Below, in pieces: positions 33,446 through 42,288 of a DNA stretch of 64,000 nucleotides (positions are counted from its first letter, which is position 1; the number at the start of each line of letters is the position of its first letter). Source of the stretch: Sphingomonas sp. BK580 (GTDB lineage: Bacteria > Pseudomonadota > Alphaproteobacteria > Sphingomonadales > Sphingomonadaceae); contig NZ_JACIAY010000004.1 in the NCBI RefSeq assembly GCF_014194975.1, forward strand, positions 186,001 through 250,000, in the 5' to 3' direction. The position numbers and the translations under genes are program-made. The notes under the pieces were generated by a model. That model saw nothing but the letters and a program-made list of their open reading frames with translations. It was not told where the DNA came from and ran no database searches.

Positions 33446-33468
33446 ATCGAGTCACACAGTGACTCGAT
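33446..33468. promoter_or_regulatory. Perfect palindrome with two GANTC sites before the M13 peptidase
   Basis: Arms ATCGAGTCAC and GTGACTCGAT pair perfectly around ACA. Each arm contains a GANTC site (GAGTC at 33449-33453, GACTC at 33461-33465). It lies 17 bases before the chosen start of the peptidase gene and overlaps an in-frame ATG at 33467. It could bind a dimeric regulator in a methylation-dependent way, or form a hairpin at the ribosome binding site. Confidence 0.5.
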
Positions 33469-33484
33469 GAGGACGCCTGACCCA

Positions 33485-35545
33485 ATGACTTCGAAGATCC
33501 TGCTGGGACTCTCGCTCGTTACCTCGCTCGCCGCGGCGCCAGCGGCGGCGCAGACCGCGCCCGCGCCGACCGCTGCGACCGGAGCGACCGGCCCGCGCTA
33601 CGGCGCGTTCGGCGTCGACCTGACGGCGCGCGACACCGCGGTGAAGCCCGGCGACGATTTCTGGACCTATGCCAACGGCCAGTGGGACAAGAGCACGCCG
33701 ATCGCGGCCGATCGCCAGTCCGCCGGCCCGGCGGTGGTGCTGAGCGACGAGGCCGAGCTGCAGGTCCGCCGCATCCTCGAGGAGGCGACCAGCGACCCTG
33801 CGGCGATCGGCCCGGCGGCGCCGCAGATCGGCGCGCTCTACGCGAGCTTCATGGACCAGGCCGCGATCGAGCGCGCCGGCACCGCGCCGCTCAAGCCCTA
33901 TTTCGCCAAGATCGACGCCGCGCGCGACCGCGCACAGCTCCAGCGCCTGTTCGCCACCGTCGGCTATGCCTCGCCGGTCGAGATCGGCCAGCTGCCCGAT
34001 CCGTCCGACCCGACGCGCTACGTGGCGAACTGGGGGCAGGGCTCGCTCGGCATGGGCGGGCGCGACTATTACCTGCTGCCCGGCGCCAAGTACGACACCT
34101 ATCGCGCCGCCTACCGCCGCTACGTCGAGCAGGTGCTGACGCTCGCCGGGATCGGCGACGCTTCGGCGCGCGCCGATCGGATCGTCGCGCTCGAGACCGC
34201 GATGGCGAAGGTGCAATGGTCGCCGGTCGAGCAGCGCGACCTCGCCAAGATGCTCAAGCCGATGACGGTGGCGCAGCGCCGCGCGCTCGCGCCCGAGTTC
34301 GACTTCGCGGCGATGGAGACGACGGCGGGCTACGGCAACCAGCCGGTGCTGATCGTCAGCGACGACACCGCGCTGACCGCGCTGGGCAAGATCTTCGCGG
34401 CGACGCCGGTGAGCACCTGGCAGGACTGGATGAAGTTCCGGCTCGCCTCGAGCCAGGCCGCGGTGCTGCCCAAGGCGTTCGACGACGCCAGCTTCGCTTT
34501 CTACGGCAAGACGCTGAGCGACCAGCCCGAGCAGCGCGCGCGGTGGAAGCGCGGCGTGGCGCTGGTCAACGGGGCGATGGGCGAGGCGGTCGGCAAGGTC
34601 TATGTCGCGCGCTTCTACCCGCCCGAGAGCGAGGCCAAGATGGCCGAGCTGATCAAGAACCTGCGCGGCGCGTATCGCGAGCGGATCGAGGGCAACAGCT
34701 GGATGGACGCCGCGACCAAGCAGGCCGCGCTGGCCAAGCTGGCCGCGTTCGAGCCGCGCACCGGCCACCCCGCGACCTACATCGACTACGCCTCGCTCAA
34801 GGTCGTGCGCGGCGATCCTTTGGGCAACAACATGCGCGCGGCGGAGTTCGAGCATCAGCTAGACCTCAGCCGCTTCCCCAAGCCGGTCGATCGCAGCCTG
34901 TGGGGCATGACGCCGCAGACCGTGAACGCCTATTATGACCCGCTGGCGAACCAGATCACCTTCCCCGCCGCGATCCTTCAGCCGCCCTTCTTCGATCCGA
35001 AGGCCGACGTGGCCGTGAACTACGGCGCGATCGGCGCGGTGATCGGACACGAGATGGGCCACGGCTTCGACGACCAGGGCAGCCAGTTCTCCGCCTCGGG
35101 CAAGTTCGAGAATTGGTGGACGCCCGCGACCCGCGAGGCCTTCACCAAGCGCACCGGCGTGCTGGTCGGCCAGTACGACCAATATGAGCCGATCCCGGGC
35201 GTGAAGGTGAAGGGCGCGCTGACGCTCGGCGAGAACATCGGCGACCTCGGCGGGATCGAGGCGGCCTATTCGGCCTACCAGCGCTACCAGGCCGAGCACG
35301 GCAAGGCGCCGGTGATCGACGGGCTGACCGGCGACCAGCGTTTCTTCCTCGCCTATGCCCAGGCGTGGCGGAGCAAGATCCGCGAGGGGGCGCTGCGCGC
35401 GCGGCTCCTCACCGACCCGCACTCGCCCGCCTTCTACCGCGTCAACGGCATCGTGCGTAACGTCGACGCCTGGTACGATGCGTTCGGGGTCAAGCCCGGT
35501 GACAAGCTGTACCTCGCGCCGAAGGATCGGGTGAAGATCTGGTGA
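33485..35545 (+). CDS. M13 family metallopeptidase (PepO/neprilysin-like)
   Basis: The 686-residue protein starts with a signal peptide (MTSKILLGLSLVTSLAAAPAAAQ) and is probably periplasmic. The catalytic zinc site is complete: HEMGH (HExxH) in VIGHEMGHGFDDQGS, and the third ligand in GENIGDLGGIEAAY. The substrate-binding NAYYDP and the C-terminal RVNGIVRNVDAWYDAFGV are typical of M13. Such enzymes cut short peptides. I start at 33485, with GAGGA upstream, since this gives a clean signal peptide; an ATG at 33467 is possible. Confidence 0.94.
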   Translation: MTSKILLGLSLVTSLAAAPAAAQTAPAPTAATGATGPRYGAFGVDLTARDTAVKPGDDFWTYANGQWDKSTPIAADRQSAGPAVVLSDEAELQVRRILEEATSDPAAIGPAAPQIGALYASFMDQAAIERAGTAPLKPYFAKIDAARDRAQLQRLFATVGYASPVEIGQLPDPSDPTRYVANWGQGSLGMGGRDYYLLPGAKYDTYRAAYRRYVEQVLTLAGIGDASARADRIVALETAMAKVQWSPVEQRDLAKMLKPMTVAQRRALAPEFDFAAMETTAGYGNQPVLIVSDDTALTALGKIFAATPVSTWQDWMKFRLASSQAAVLPKAFDDASFAFYGKTLSDQPEQRARWKRGVALVNGAMGEAVGKVYVARFYPPESEAKMAELIKNLRGAYRERIEGNSWMDAATKQAALAKLAAFEPRTGHPATYIDYASLKVVRGDPLGNNMRAAEFEHQLDLSRFPKPVDRSLWGMTPQTVNAYYDPLANQITFPAAILQPPFFDPKADVAVNYGAIGAVIGHEMGHGFDDQGSQFSASGKFENWWTPATREAFTKRTGVLVGQYDQYEPIPGVKVKGALTLGENIGDLGGIEAAYSAYQRYQAEHGKAPVIDGLTGDQRFFLAYAQAWRSKIREGALRARLLTDPHSPAFYRVNGIVRNVDAWYDAFGVKPGDKLYLAPKDRVKIW

Positions 35546-35591
35546 GGGTGACGGCTTAGCGCCGGATAGGAGAAGGGCAGCCCCATCCTAC

Positions 35592-35689
35592 CCGTCATCC
35601 CCGCGTAGGCGGGGATCCATACACACTGACGTTGCAACTCCATCGCGAGCGTCAGCGCGTCTGGATCCCCGCCTGCGCGGGGATGACGG
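35592..35689. repeat. Inverted pair of a 28-base palindromic repeat (family B)
   Basis: One copy at 35592-35619 starts CCGTCATCCCCGC and ends GGCGGGGATCCA. A second copy at 35662-35689 is the reverse complement of the first with one base different in 28. Each copy is itself a hairpin (CCCCGC/GCGGGG type), so the pair can form a large cruciform. This resembles REP/BIME elements. It lies between the M13 peptidase and the photolyase genes. Confidence 0.8.
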
Positions 35690-35773
35690 TATGGCGGGAT
35701 GACGAAAAGGAAGACGCGGGCGTCGCCCCGCTAACCCACGTTGCTTTCATGCCGCCCGCGCGTTGGCGCTGGC

Positions 35774-37330
35774 ATGACGCTGCTGATCCCGCTGCTGGGC
35801 GACCAGCTCACCCCCACGCTCGCCAGCCTGCGCGACGTCGACCGCGCGCGGGCGGTCGTGCTGATGATGGAGGTGTGGGACGAGGCCACCTACGTGCGGC
35901 ATCACCAGAAGAAGATCGCGCTGATCTTCTCGGCGATGCGCCACTTCGCCGCGGCGCTGCGCGACGACGGCTGGACGGTCGACTATGTCGCGCTCGACGC
36001 GCGCGGCAACACGCAGAGCTTCACCGGCGAGGTCGAGCGCGCCGCCAAGCGCCACCGCGCCGGCGCGATCCGCACCGTCGCGGGCGGCGAGTATCGCGTC
36101 CGTCAGGCGCAGGACGGCTGGGCCGAGCGCACCGGCCTGCCCGTCGAGATCCTCGAGGACGACCGCTTCGTCTGCCCGCTGCCCGACTTCTACGCCTGGG
36201 CGCAGCGGACGCGCGAGAAGCGCATGGAGTTCTTCTACCGCGAGATGCGCCGCCGCACCGGGCTGCTGATGGACGCGGACGGCAAGCCCGATGGTGGCCA
36301 GTGGAACTTCGACCACGACAATCGCGCCGGGCCGACCGCCGGGCGCAACTATCCCGCACCGCTTCGCTTCGCGCCCGACGAGACGACGCGCGAGGTGCTC
36401 GCCCTGGTGGCGGCACGCTTCGGCGCGCATTTCGGCGCGCTCGAGCCGTTCGCGCTCCCGGTCACCCGCGCGCAGGCGTTGCAGGCGCTCGACCAGTTCG
36501 TCGCCGAGGCGCTGCCCGACTTCGGCCGCTACCAGGACGCGATGGTGGCGGGGCAGGACTATCTGTTCCACTCCAGCCTGTCGCTGTGCCTCAACCTCGG
36601 GCTGCTCGGGCCCGTGGAGGTGTGCGAGGCAGCGGTTGGTGCCTATCGGCGCGGGCGCGCGCCGATCAACTCGGTGGAAGGTTTCGTCCGCCAGATCATC
36701 GGTTGGCGCGAATATATGCGCGGCATGTACTGGTGGGACATGCCCGCCTTCGCCGAGCGCAACGCGCTGGGAGCGACGCGGCCGCTGCCCGACTTCTACT
36801 GGACCGGCGAGACCGACATGCGCTGCCTCGCCGAGGCGGTCGACCAGACGCGGCGGGAGGCCTACGCGCATCATATCCAGCGGCTGATGGTGCTCGGCAA
36901 TTTCGCGCTGCTCGCCGGAGTGGCGCCGGCGGCGATCTCGGACTGGTTCCTGGTGGTCTATTTCGACGCCTATGAGTGGGTCGAGCTGCCCAATGTCGTC
37001 GGCATGAGCCAGTTCGCCGACGGCGGGGTGATCGCGTCCAAGCCCTATGTCGCGAGCGGCGCCTATATCGACCGCATGTCCGATTACTGTGGGCGATGCC
37101 GCTACGACGTGAAGAAGAAGACGGGCGAGGGGGCGTGCCCGTTCAACGCGCTCTACTGGGACTTCGTCGCGCGCCACGAGGAGCGGTTCGCGCGCAACCC
37201 GCGCATGCGCAACGTCTACGCGACGTGGCGTCGGTTCGACGACGCGCGCCGGGCAGAGTATCGCGACAGCGCGCGCGCGTTCCTCGAGACGCTGGAGCCG
37301 GCGGCGCCGGGTTGGGCGCGGGTGAGATAG
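35774..37330 (+). CDS. FeS bacterial cryptochrome/photolyase (PhrB/CryB type)
   Basis: The 518-residue protein matches the FeS-BCP group, which includes the Agrobacterium (6-4) photolyase PhrB. It opens MTLLIPLLGDQLTP and has the FAD/substrate region SSLSLCLNLGLLGP, FVRQIIGWREYMRGMYW and AYAHHIQRLMVLGNF. The four cluster cysteines are at 351, 439, 442 and 455 (MRCL, DYCGRC, GACPF), almost the same positions as in PhrB (350, 438, 441, 454). It should bind FAD and a 4Fe-4S cluster and repair (6-4) photoproducts or act as a light sensor. The start at 35774 follows repeat B. It converges on the TonB receptor gene. Confidence 0.92.
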   Translation: MTLLIPLLGDQLTPTLASLRDVDRARAVVLMMEVWDEATYVRHHQKKIALIFSAMRHFAAALRDDGWTVDYVALDARGNTQSFTGEVERAAKRHRAGAIRTVAGGEYRVRQAQDGWAERTGLPVEILEDDRFVCPLPDFYAWAQRTREKRMEFFYREMRRRTGLLMDADGKPDGGQWNFDHDNRAGPTAGRNYPAPLRFAPDETTREVLALVAARFGAHFGALEPFALPVTRAQALQALDQFVAEALPDFGRYQDAMVAGQDYLFHSSLSLCLNLGLLGPVEVCEAAVGAYRRGRAPINSVEGFVRQIIGWREYMRGMYWWDMPAFAERNALGATRPLPDFYWTGETDMRCLAEAVDQTRREAYAHHIQRLMVLGNFALLAGVAPAAISDWFLVVYFDAYEWVELPNVVGMSQFADGGVIASKPYVASGAYIDRMSDYCGRCRYDVKKKTGEGACPFNALYWDFVARHEERFARNPRMRNVYATWRRFDDARRAEYRDSARAFLETLEPAAPGWARVR

Positions 37331-37420
37331 GGGAGGCGGGCGAGCGACGCGCTGTCCCCGGCGCATGCCAGGGCCAGTCGGGTTGGCCGTGGAGAGTGGC
37401 ACAGCTGTTCCCCAACTGGA

Positions 37421-37437
37421 CCCCGGCCTCGCCGGGG
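37421..37437. repeat. Hairpin between convergent genes
   Basis: Arms CCCCGGC and GCCGGGG around CTC. It sits between the convergent photolyase and TonB receptor genes and resembles the hairpin at 22754. It could serve as a bidirectional terminator, though no T-run follows. Confidence 0.4.
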
Positions 37438-37459
37438 AACAGGGGGCGGAGGGTTAGCG

Positions 37460-40400
37460 TCAGAACCGCGCGCGGACGCCGACGCGGTAGATCCGCCCCA
37501 GCGTGTCGTACAGCGCCGGGTTGACGTCCAGCCCGGTATTGGTCTGCGGCGAAGGCTCCGGATCATGGTCGAACAGATTGTCGACCTTGAAATACATGCT
37601 CACTTCCTTGGTCACGTTCACCCCGCCGCCGATGTCGAAGTAGAAGGCGCCCTTCATGCGATTGAAGTCGATCGTCGGGTTGGCGGTGGTCGACACGGGG
37701 CAGGTGCCGGGGTCGCAGACGACATATTGGTTGCCGATCACGCCGTTGCTGAACCAGCGTTGCTGCAGCGTGAGGTTGAACTTGTCGTTCTCGTAGGTCT
37801 GGATCGCGAGCAGTTTCCAGTCGGGAGTCGCGCCCGAGTTGGCGCCGGCGGTGTCGACCGGCACCGTGCCGGGCAGGCCGGGATCGGTGACGAACTTGAT
37901 CACGTGCGTCGCCAGCGCGCGCATGGTGAAGCTGCCGCCGAGCGACAGCGGGTTGCGCCACTGGTAGCTGGCCTCGATGTCGAAGCCGTCGGTGTCGATC
38001 GAGGCGAGGTTGAACGACTGGACGTTGACGAACTTGGAGTCGCCGTCGAGGTTGAAGGCGCCGCACGTGTCGGGGATGTTCGACACCACGCAGAGGTTGA
38101 CGATCTGCTGCGCCGACAGGCTGGAGACGACGTCCTTCACCTTGATCTTGTAATAGTCGAACGACAGGCTCAGCCCGGGTGCCCAGCTCGGCTGCGACAG
38201 CACCGCGCCCAGCTCGGTGCTGCGCGCCGTCTCCGGGCGCAGCGCGGCATTGCCGATCGTGTTCTGGATGATCAGCACCTGCTGGCCGTTGGGATTGGCC
38301 GCGGTCGGGCGCGGGTCGGTGAAGTTGGGCACGGTGGTGGTGACCGGCGCGGCGAACAGCTCGGAGAGGTTGGGCGCGCGCACGTCGCGCGAGGTCACCG
38401 CACGCAGGCGGAAGCCGTCGATCGGCGTGTCCCAGGTGCCGCCGATCTTCCAGGCGTAGATCACGCCAGAGGTGGAGTAGCGCGTCGAGCGGCCAGCGAC
38501 GTTGACGTTGGCCTTGCCCAGCGCGGCGGAGTCGAGCAGCGGCAGGTTGAGCTCGACGAAGCTCTCGACCACGTCATACTTGCCGCGGCCGTTCTTGTAA
38601 TTGCCCGCGTACCAGTTGCTGCCGTCGGTGGCGTTGAGGATCGGGTCGGCGGGGTAGAGCGCCGAGTTCGGGCTGAGGTCGGTCACGCCCGCGCCATAGG
38701 GGTCAGCGCGGACGCGATAGGCCTCCTTGCGATACTCGACGCCCATCGCGATCGCGAGCGGCCCCGCCCAGAGGTCGACCGGCGTGCCCGAGATGCTCGC
38801 GCCGGCGGCGTCCTGCGTCTGCCGGGTATGCTGGAACGGGCCGTTCTCCGGCACGATATAGGCCAGCGCCTCGGGCGACGGCTGGAAATTGCCGAAGATG
38901 TTGATCGGGCGACAGCCCTGTGCCCGCGCGACCGGGTTGGCGCAGACGATCTCGCCGTTGAGGCGGACGGCGTTGATCGCCTGGTCGTAGCGGCGGTTGA
39001 TGCTGATGTTGTCGACGTTGATGTCGGTGATGTTGATCCCGTGCTCGTAGTACAGGTCGTAGGTCCAGTCGTCCCCGAACAGGTCCGCCTTGCCTTTCAG
39101 CCCGCCGACGAAGCGGTACTGGCGACGGTCGGTGTTGACCTTGATGTTGGGCAGGATCGCATTGCTCAGCCCGTAGGAGAAGCTGGTGACGTTGTTCGCG
39201 GCGCACCCGGCCGCGATCGAGGCGGGCAGATAGGGGTTGGCGCACTGGATCGTCAGCCCGGTGCGCGCGGCGCCGGGGTTGGGCTGGTTGTTGCTCTTCA
39301 CCTGCGCGATATTGGCGGTGACGTAGAGCTCCATGTCGGGCGTCACGTCGAAGCCGACGCGGGTATAAGCGTTGATCCGCTCCAGCCCCGACTGGAGCGA
39401 GGTGCCCGATCCGACATGGCCCGACTGGTCGCCTCCGACGCAGAAGCCGACATAGCAGCCGATCACGCTGCCGCCCGCGGTCTTCGACGGCACGCCGTTC
39501 GAGCCGTAGTTGAACGGCACCGGGTTGCCGCTGGCGTCGAAGGCAGTGCCCTGCAAGGGACCGGCCGAGATCAGCCCGTACTTCGTGTACTGATAGGCCT
39601 GGCCGTGGTCGCGGTAGAGGAACTGCGGGTTGCCGTTGTTGCGGACGCCGGTGTCGACCAGCGTGGTGGCGCGATACCAGTCGCGGCTGCCGGCGAGATC
39701 CTCGCCGAAGTCGCCCGGGCCGACGCCCTGGTCCTTGGCATATTCGGTGCTGACGACGAGGTGGAGTCGGTCGTCGGCGAAGGCGTGCCCCGCCGCTGCC
39801 TGGAGCAGCACCTGACCGCCGTCGCCGTAGGTCGTGACGCCGGTCTGCGCGTTGGCCTTGAACCCCTCGAAGCGCGTGTCGGTGACGAAGTTGATCACGC
39901 CGCCGACCGCGTCGGAGCCGTAGGAGGCGGAGGCACCGCCGGTGACGATGTCGACCCGCTTGATGAGCAGCTGCGGGAACTGGCTGATGTCGGGCACGCC
40001 GGTGACGTTGGCGCCGACGACTCGCTGGCCGTCGAGCAGCGTGAGCGTGCGGATCGTCCCCAGGCCGCGCAGCGAGAACGAACTGAGCCCCTGCGTGCCG
40101 CTCGACGTGCTGAACGTCCCGGTGGCCGCGCCGGTCGAGCCCTGAAGCGAGGGCAGCTGCGCGATCGTGTTGAAGATGTTGGGCTGCGCGTTGCGCTGGA
40201 TCTGCTCCTCGCCGACCACGGTGGTCGGTGTCGGCGCGTTGAAGCCGGTGGCGGTGATGCGCGAGCCGGTGACGATGATATCCGACTCGCTCGCCGGTGC
40301 CTGTTCGGCGCCCCGGTCGGCCGGCGCGATCAGCGAGTCGGGGGCCGCCGGATCGGCGCTGCGCGTGGTCGCGGGCACGTCGGCCGGCGGCGTCTGCGTC

Positions 40401-40501
40401 TGGGCGACAGCCGGCGCGGCGGCGAGGACCAGCGCCAGTGCGGCTAAGCTGGTAACGTTACCAAGCTGGCGGGTAGACGACGCTCGCTTGACCTTGATCA
40501 T
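37460..40501 (-). CDS. Large TonB-dependent receptor (1013 residues)
   Basis: The protein has a signal peptide (SLAALALVLAAAPAVAQ), a TonB box DIIVTGSRI near residue 75, and a plug domain: FNTIAQLPSLQGSTGAA, SFSLRGLGTIRTLTLLDGQRVV, VDIVTGGASASYGSDAVGGVINFV. A long barrel ends in IYRVGVRARF. Six or more extracellular cysteines (VIGCYVGFCVGG, CANPYLPASIAAGC) suggest disulfide-braced loops. It belongs to the carbohydrate-type receptors common in sphingomonads. It faces a divergent gluconokinase gene across a 209-base gap, which points to uptake of an oligosaccharide or sugar acid. The exact substrate is unknown. Confidence 0.92.
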   Translation of the reverse strand: MIKVKRASSTRQLGNVTSLAALALVLAAAPAVAQTQTPPADVPATTRSADPAAPDSLIAPADRGAEQAPASESDIIVTGSRITATGFNAPTPTTVVGEEQIQRNAQPNIFNTIAQLPSLQGSTGAATGTFSTSSGTQGLSSFSLRGLGTIRTLTLLDGQRVVGANVTGVPDISQFPQLLIKRVDIVTGGASASYGSDAVGGVINFVTDTRFEGFKANAQTGVTTYGDGGQVLLQAAAGHAFADDRLHLVVSTEYAKDQGVGPGDFGEDLAGSRDWYRATTLVDTGVRNNGNPQFLYRDHGQAYQYTKYGLISAGPLQGTAFDASGNPVPFNYGSNGVPSKTAGGSVIGCYVGFCVGGDQSGHVGSGTSLQSGLERINAYTRVGFDVTPDMELYVTANIAQVKSNNQPNPGAARTGLTIQCANPYLPASIAAGCAANNVTSFSYGLSNAILPNIKVNTDRRQYRFVGGLKGKADLFGDDWTYDLYYEHGINITDINVDNISINRRYDQAINAVRLNGEIVCANPVARAQGCRPINIFGNFQPSPEALAYIVPENGPFQHTRQTQDAAGASISGTPVDLWAGPLAIAMGVEYRKEAYRVRADPYGAGVTDLSPNSALYPADPILNATDGSNWYAGNYKNGRGKYDVVESFVELNLPLLDSAALGKANVNVAGRSTRYSTSGVIYAWKIGGTWDTPIDGFRLRAVTSRDVRAPNLSELFAAPVTTTVPNFTDPRPTAANPNGQQVLIIQNTIGNAALRPETARSTELGAVLSQPSWAPGLSLSFDYYKIKVKDVVSSLSAQQIVNLCVVSNIPDTCGAFNLDGDSKFVNVQSFNLASIDTDGFDIEASYQWRNPLSLGGSFTMRALATHVIKFVTDPGLPGTVPVDTAGANSGATPDWKLLAIQTYENDKFNLTLQQRWFSNGVIGNQYVVCDPGTCPVSTTANPTIDFNRMKGAFYFDIGGGVNVTKEVSMYFKVDNLFDHDPEPSPQTNTGLDVNPALYDTLGRIYRVGVRARF

Positions 40502-40592
40502 GATCCATCCCCTGAGATCGGCCCGCGCTGCTGGTGCGGTGCCGCTGCACGCTGTGCGCCGCTATAGCCGAAGCGGGGCACGGCATCATCTA

Positions 40593-40633
40593 CGACCAAA
40601 GTCGCGGCGGCGCGGAGCCCGACCAAGGTCGCG
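40593..40633. promoter_or_regulatory. Two direct copies of a 14-base site in the TonB receptor/gluconokinase gap
   Basis: CGACCAAAGTCGCG (40593-40606) and CGACCAAGGTCGCG (40620-40633) differ at one position and start 27 bases apart. Each has a CGAC/GTCG inverted core. They lie 90-130 bases upstream of the TonB receptor start and about 80 bases upstream of gluconokinase, so they could control either gene. Confidence 0.45.
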
Positions 40634-40710
40634 CTGGTCAAGCTGCCGCTGACGCGGGATAGGGCCGGTGAGGCGGCCCCGTCCGGGCCGCGCCGAGAAC
40701 GGGGTAGGCA

Positions 40711-41256
40711 TTGCGCGCGATCGGGCAGGCGAGCGGGGACGAGCGTGAGGCGGCGCTCGCGATCGTGGTGATGGGCGTGAGCGGCACGGGCAAGACCACG
40801 CTCGCCACCGCGCTCGCGCGCTCGCTCGGCTGCCCGATGCTCGAGGGCGACACCTACCACTCCGCCGCCAACATCGCGAAGATGCGCGACGGTCATCCGC
40901 TGACCGACGACGATCGCTGGCCCTGGCTCGACCGGCTCGGCGCGGCGCTCGGCGACGCCGCGCGCGAGCGAGGTCGTGCGGTCGCGGCCTGTTCGGCGCT
41001 GCGACGCGCCTATCGTGAGCGACTCGGTGCGGCATCAGGGTTGCGCCCGGCTTTCGTGCTGCTAGCGCTGGATCACGACACGATCGCGCGCCGGATGGCG
41101 ACTCGCTCGGGCCATTACATGCCGGTCGCTCTGCTCGACAGCCAACTCGCCACGCTGGAGCCCCCCACCGCGGACGAGCGAGCGCTGACGCTGGACTCGA
41201 CCCGGCCGCCGGACGAGCTGGTCGCCGCGGTGCACGCGTGGTTGGGGCTAGGGTGA
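40711..41256 (+). CDS. gntK: Gluconokinase
   Basis: The 181-residue kinase has the P-loop GVSGTGKTTLATALA, the gluconate-contact block EGDTYHSAANIAKMRDGHPLTDDDRWPWL and the RSGHYMPVALLDSQLATLEPP segment. These define the GntK family, which phosphorylates D-gluconate for the Entner-Doudoroff or pentose phosphate pathway. The only useful start is a TTG at 40711; the next start codons in frame would cut into the P-loop strand. It shares a promoter region with the TonB receptor and converges on the GntR gene. Confidence 0.92.
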   Translation: MRAIGQASGDEREAALAIVVMGVSGTGKTTLATALARSLGCPMLEGDTYHSAANIAKMRDGHPLTDDDRWPWLDRLGAALGDAARERGRAVAACSALRRAYRERLGAASGLRPAFVLLALDHDTIARRMATRSGHYMPVALLDSQLATLEPPTADERALTLDSTRPPDELVAAVHAWLGLG

Positions 41257-41375
41257 GGCGCTTCTAATCTTCCGGGCACGGAGAGGGGAACGCTGCGCGC
41301 CGCAAGGTGGTGGAGGGGAGCTCTCCTCGTCGTGCAGCGCTCAGGGAAGCCACCTCCTCCACTAGCCTGCGGCTG

Positions 41376-41402
41376 GCCCCCCTCCCCGTGAGCGGGGGGA
41401 GC
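41376..41402. terminator. GC hairpin between convergent gluconokinase and GntR genes
   Basis: The gap 41257-41411 contains CCCCCCTCCCC and GCGGGGGGAG around GTGA near 41376-41400, plus an outer inverted pair (GGTGGTGGAGG near 41309 and CCACCTCCTCC near 41349). It is a strong hairpin in the right place for a bidirectional terminator, but without a T-run. It may also be a repeat of the class seen at 53053. Confidence 0.4.
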
Positions 41403-41411
41403 CGTGAGTGC

Positions 41412-42089
41412 TCACGGCATCAGCCGGCGGCGCCCTTGCGACAGGTGCCAGCGCATCGCCAGTGCGGCTCCCTCGCCGTCCTGCGCCCGGATCGCGTCGA
41501 CGATCGCGTCATGCTCCTCCATCATCGCGCCGATCACCGCTGGCGGGCGCGAGCGGGAGATGTCGACGCCGGCGCGCAACACCCGCATCACCCCGTCGAG
41601 CAGCTGGTCGAACACCAGGGGGAAGGACGCGTTGGCGGTCGCCTCGACGATCGCGCGGTGCAGCCGCCAGTCCTCTTCGTGCGCCGGAGCATTGGAGAGC
41701 AGCGCGGCACGCAGCGCGGCCAGCGCGCGCTCGATCGCCTCCATCTGCGTGGGCGAGCGGCGCTGCGCCGCCAGTCGCGCCGCCTCGGCCTCGAGCACGA
41801 AGCGTACCTCATAGGTGCCCATCGCCGACGCCAAGGTGTCCATCGGCATGTGCGTGTCGAGCCGCGCCGATGGGCGGCGCTTGACGTAGGAGCCGGCACC
41901 GCGGCGGGCCTCGGTGATCCCATCCGACGCCAGCCGCGCCAGCGCCTCGCGCACGATCGCGCGCGACATGCCGAAGCTCTCGGCCAGGCGCGCTTCGGAC
42001 GGCAGCCGGTCGCCCACCGCCAGCGCCTCGTCGTTGATGATTCGCACGATCGCGGCATAGGCGCGATCGGTCAGCCGTCCCTCGCTCAC
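41412..42089 (-). CDS. GntR-family regulator with FCD domain
   Basis: The 225-residue protein has an N-terminal winged helix (LTDRAYAAIVRIINDEALAVGDRLPSEARLAESFGMSRAIVREALARLASDGIT) and a C-terminal all-helical FCD domain (YEVRFVLEAEAARLAAQ through DEHDAIVDAIRAQD and HLSQGRRRL). FCD regulators bind sugar acids or similar carboxylates, often as repressors. The GTG at 42089 is chosen because GAGGAG stands six bases upstream. It is next to gluconokinase and the beta-helix protein, so it probably senses a sugar acid. A 6-1-6 palindrome 56 bases upstream is a likely operator. Confidence 0.92.
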   Translation of the reverse strand: MSEGRLTDRAYAAIVRIINDEALAVGDRLPSEARLAESFGMSRAIVREALARLASDGITEARRGAGSYVKRRPSARLDTHMPMDTLASAMGTYEVRFVLEAEAARLAAQRRSPTQMEAIERALAALRAALLSNAPAHEEDWRLHRAIVEATANASFPLVFDQLLDGVMRVLRAGVDISRSRPPAVIGAMMEEHDAIVDAIRAQDGEGAALAMRWHLSQGRRRLMP

Positions 42090-42144
42090 GATCCTCTCCT
42101 CGGCCCTGGCATAACCGAGCACGGCCTTCGTGGCGAGGATGATG

Positions 42145-42157
42145 CCTGTCAGACAGG
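42145..42157 (-). promoter_or_regulatory. Palindromic GntR/FadR-type operator candidate
   Basis: CCTGTC-A-GACAGG is a perfect palindrome, with the GT-N3-AC core typical of FadR-subfamily operators. It lies 56 bases upstream of the GntR start codon, where autoregulation is common, and also about 130 bases before the LuxR-type gene on the other strand. Confidence 0.45.
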
Positions 42158-42288
42158 TTGGCACAGATTGCGGTGAATCCGCTTGCTCGCCCAAGTGAAA
42201 CGGGCTCATATCGAACAAAGCTGTCCAACCGATTGCTGGTGGACGAGCCGATAAGGTTGCGCGGCGACGACCGCGAAGGAGGAGCAGG

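Noticed and set aside
37565..40447. A 960-residue plus-strand open frame antisense to the TonB receptor
   Set aside because: Shadow of a real gene; no domain and biased composition.
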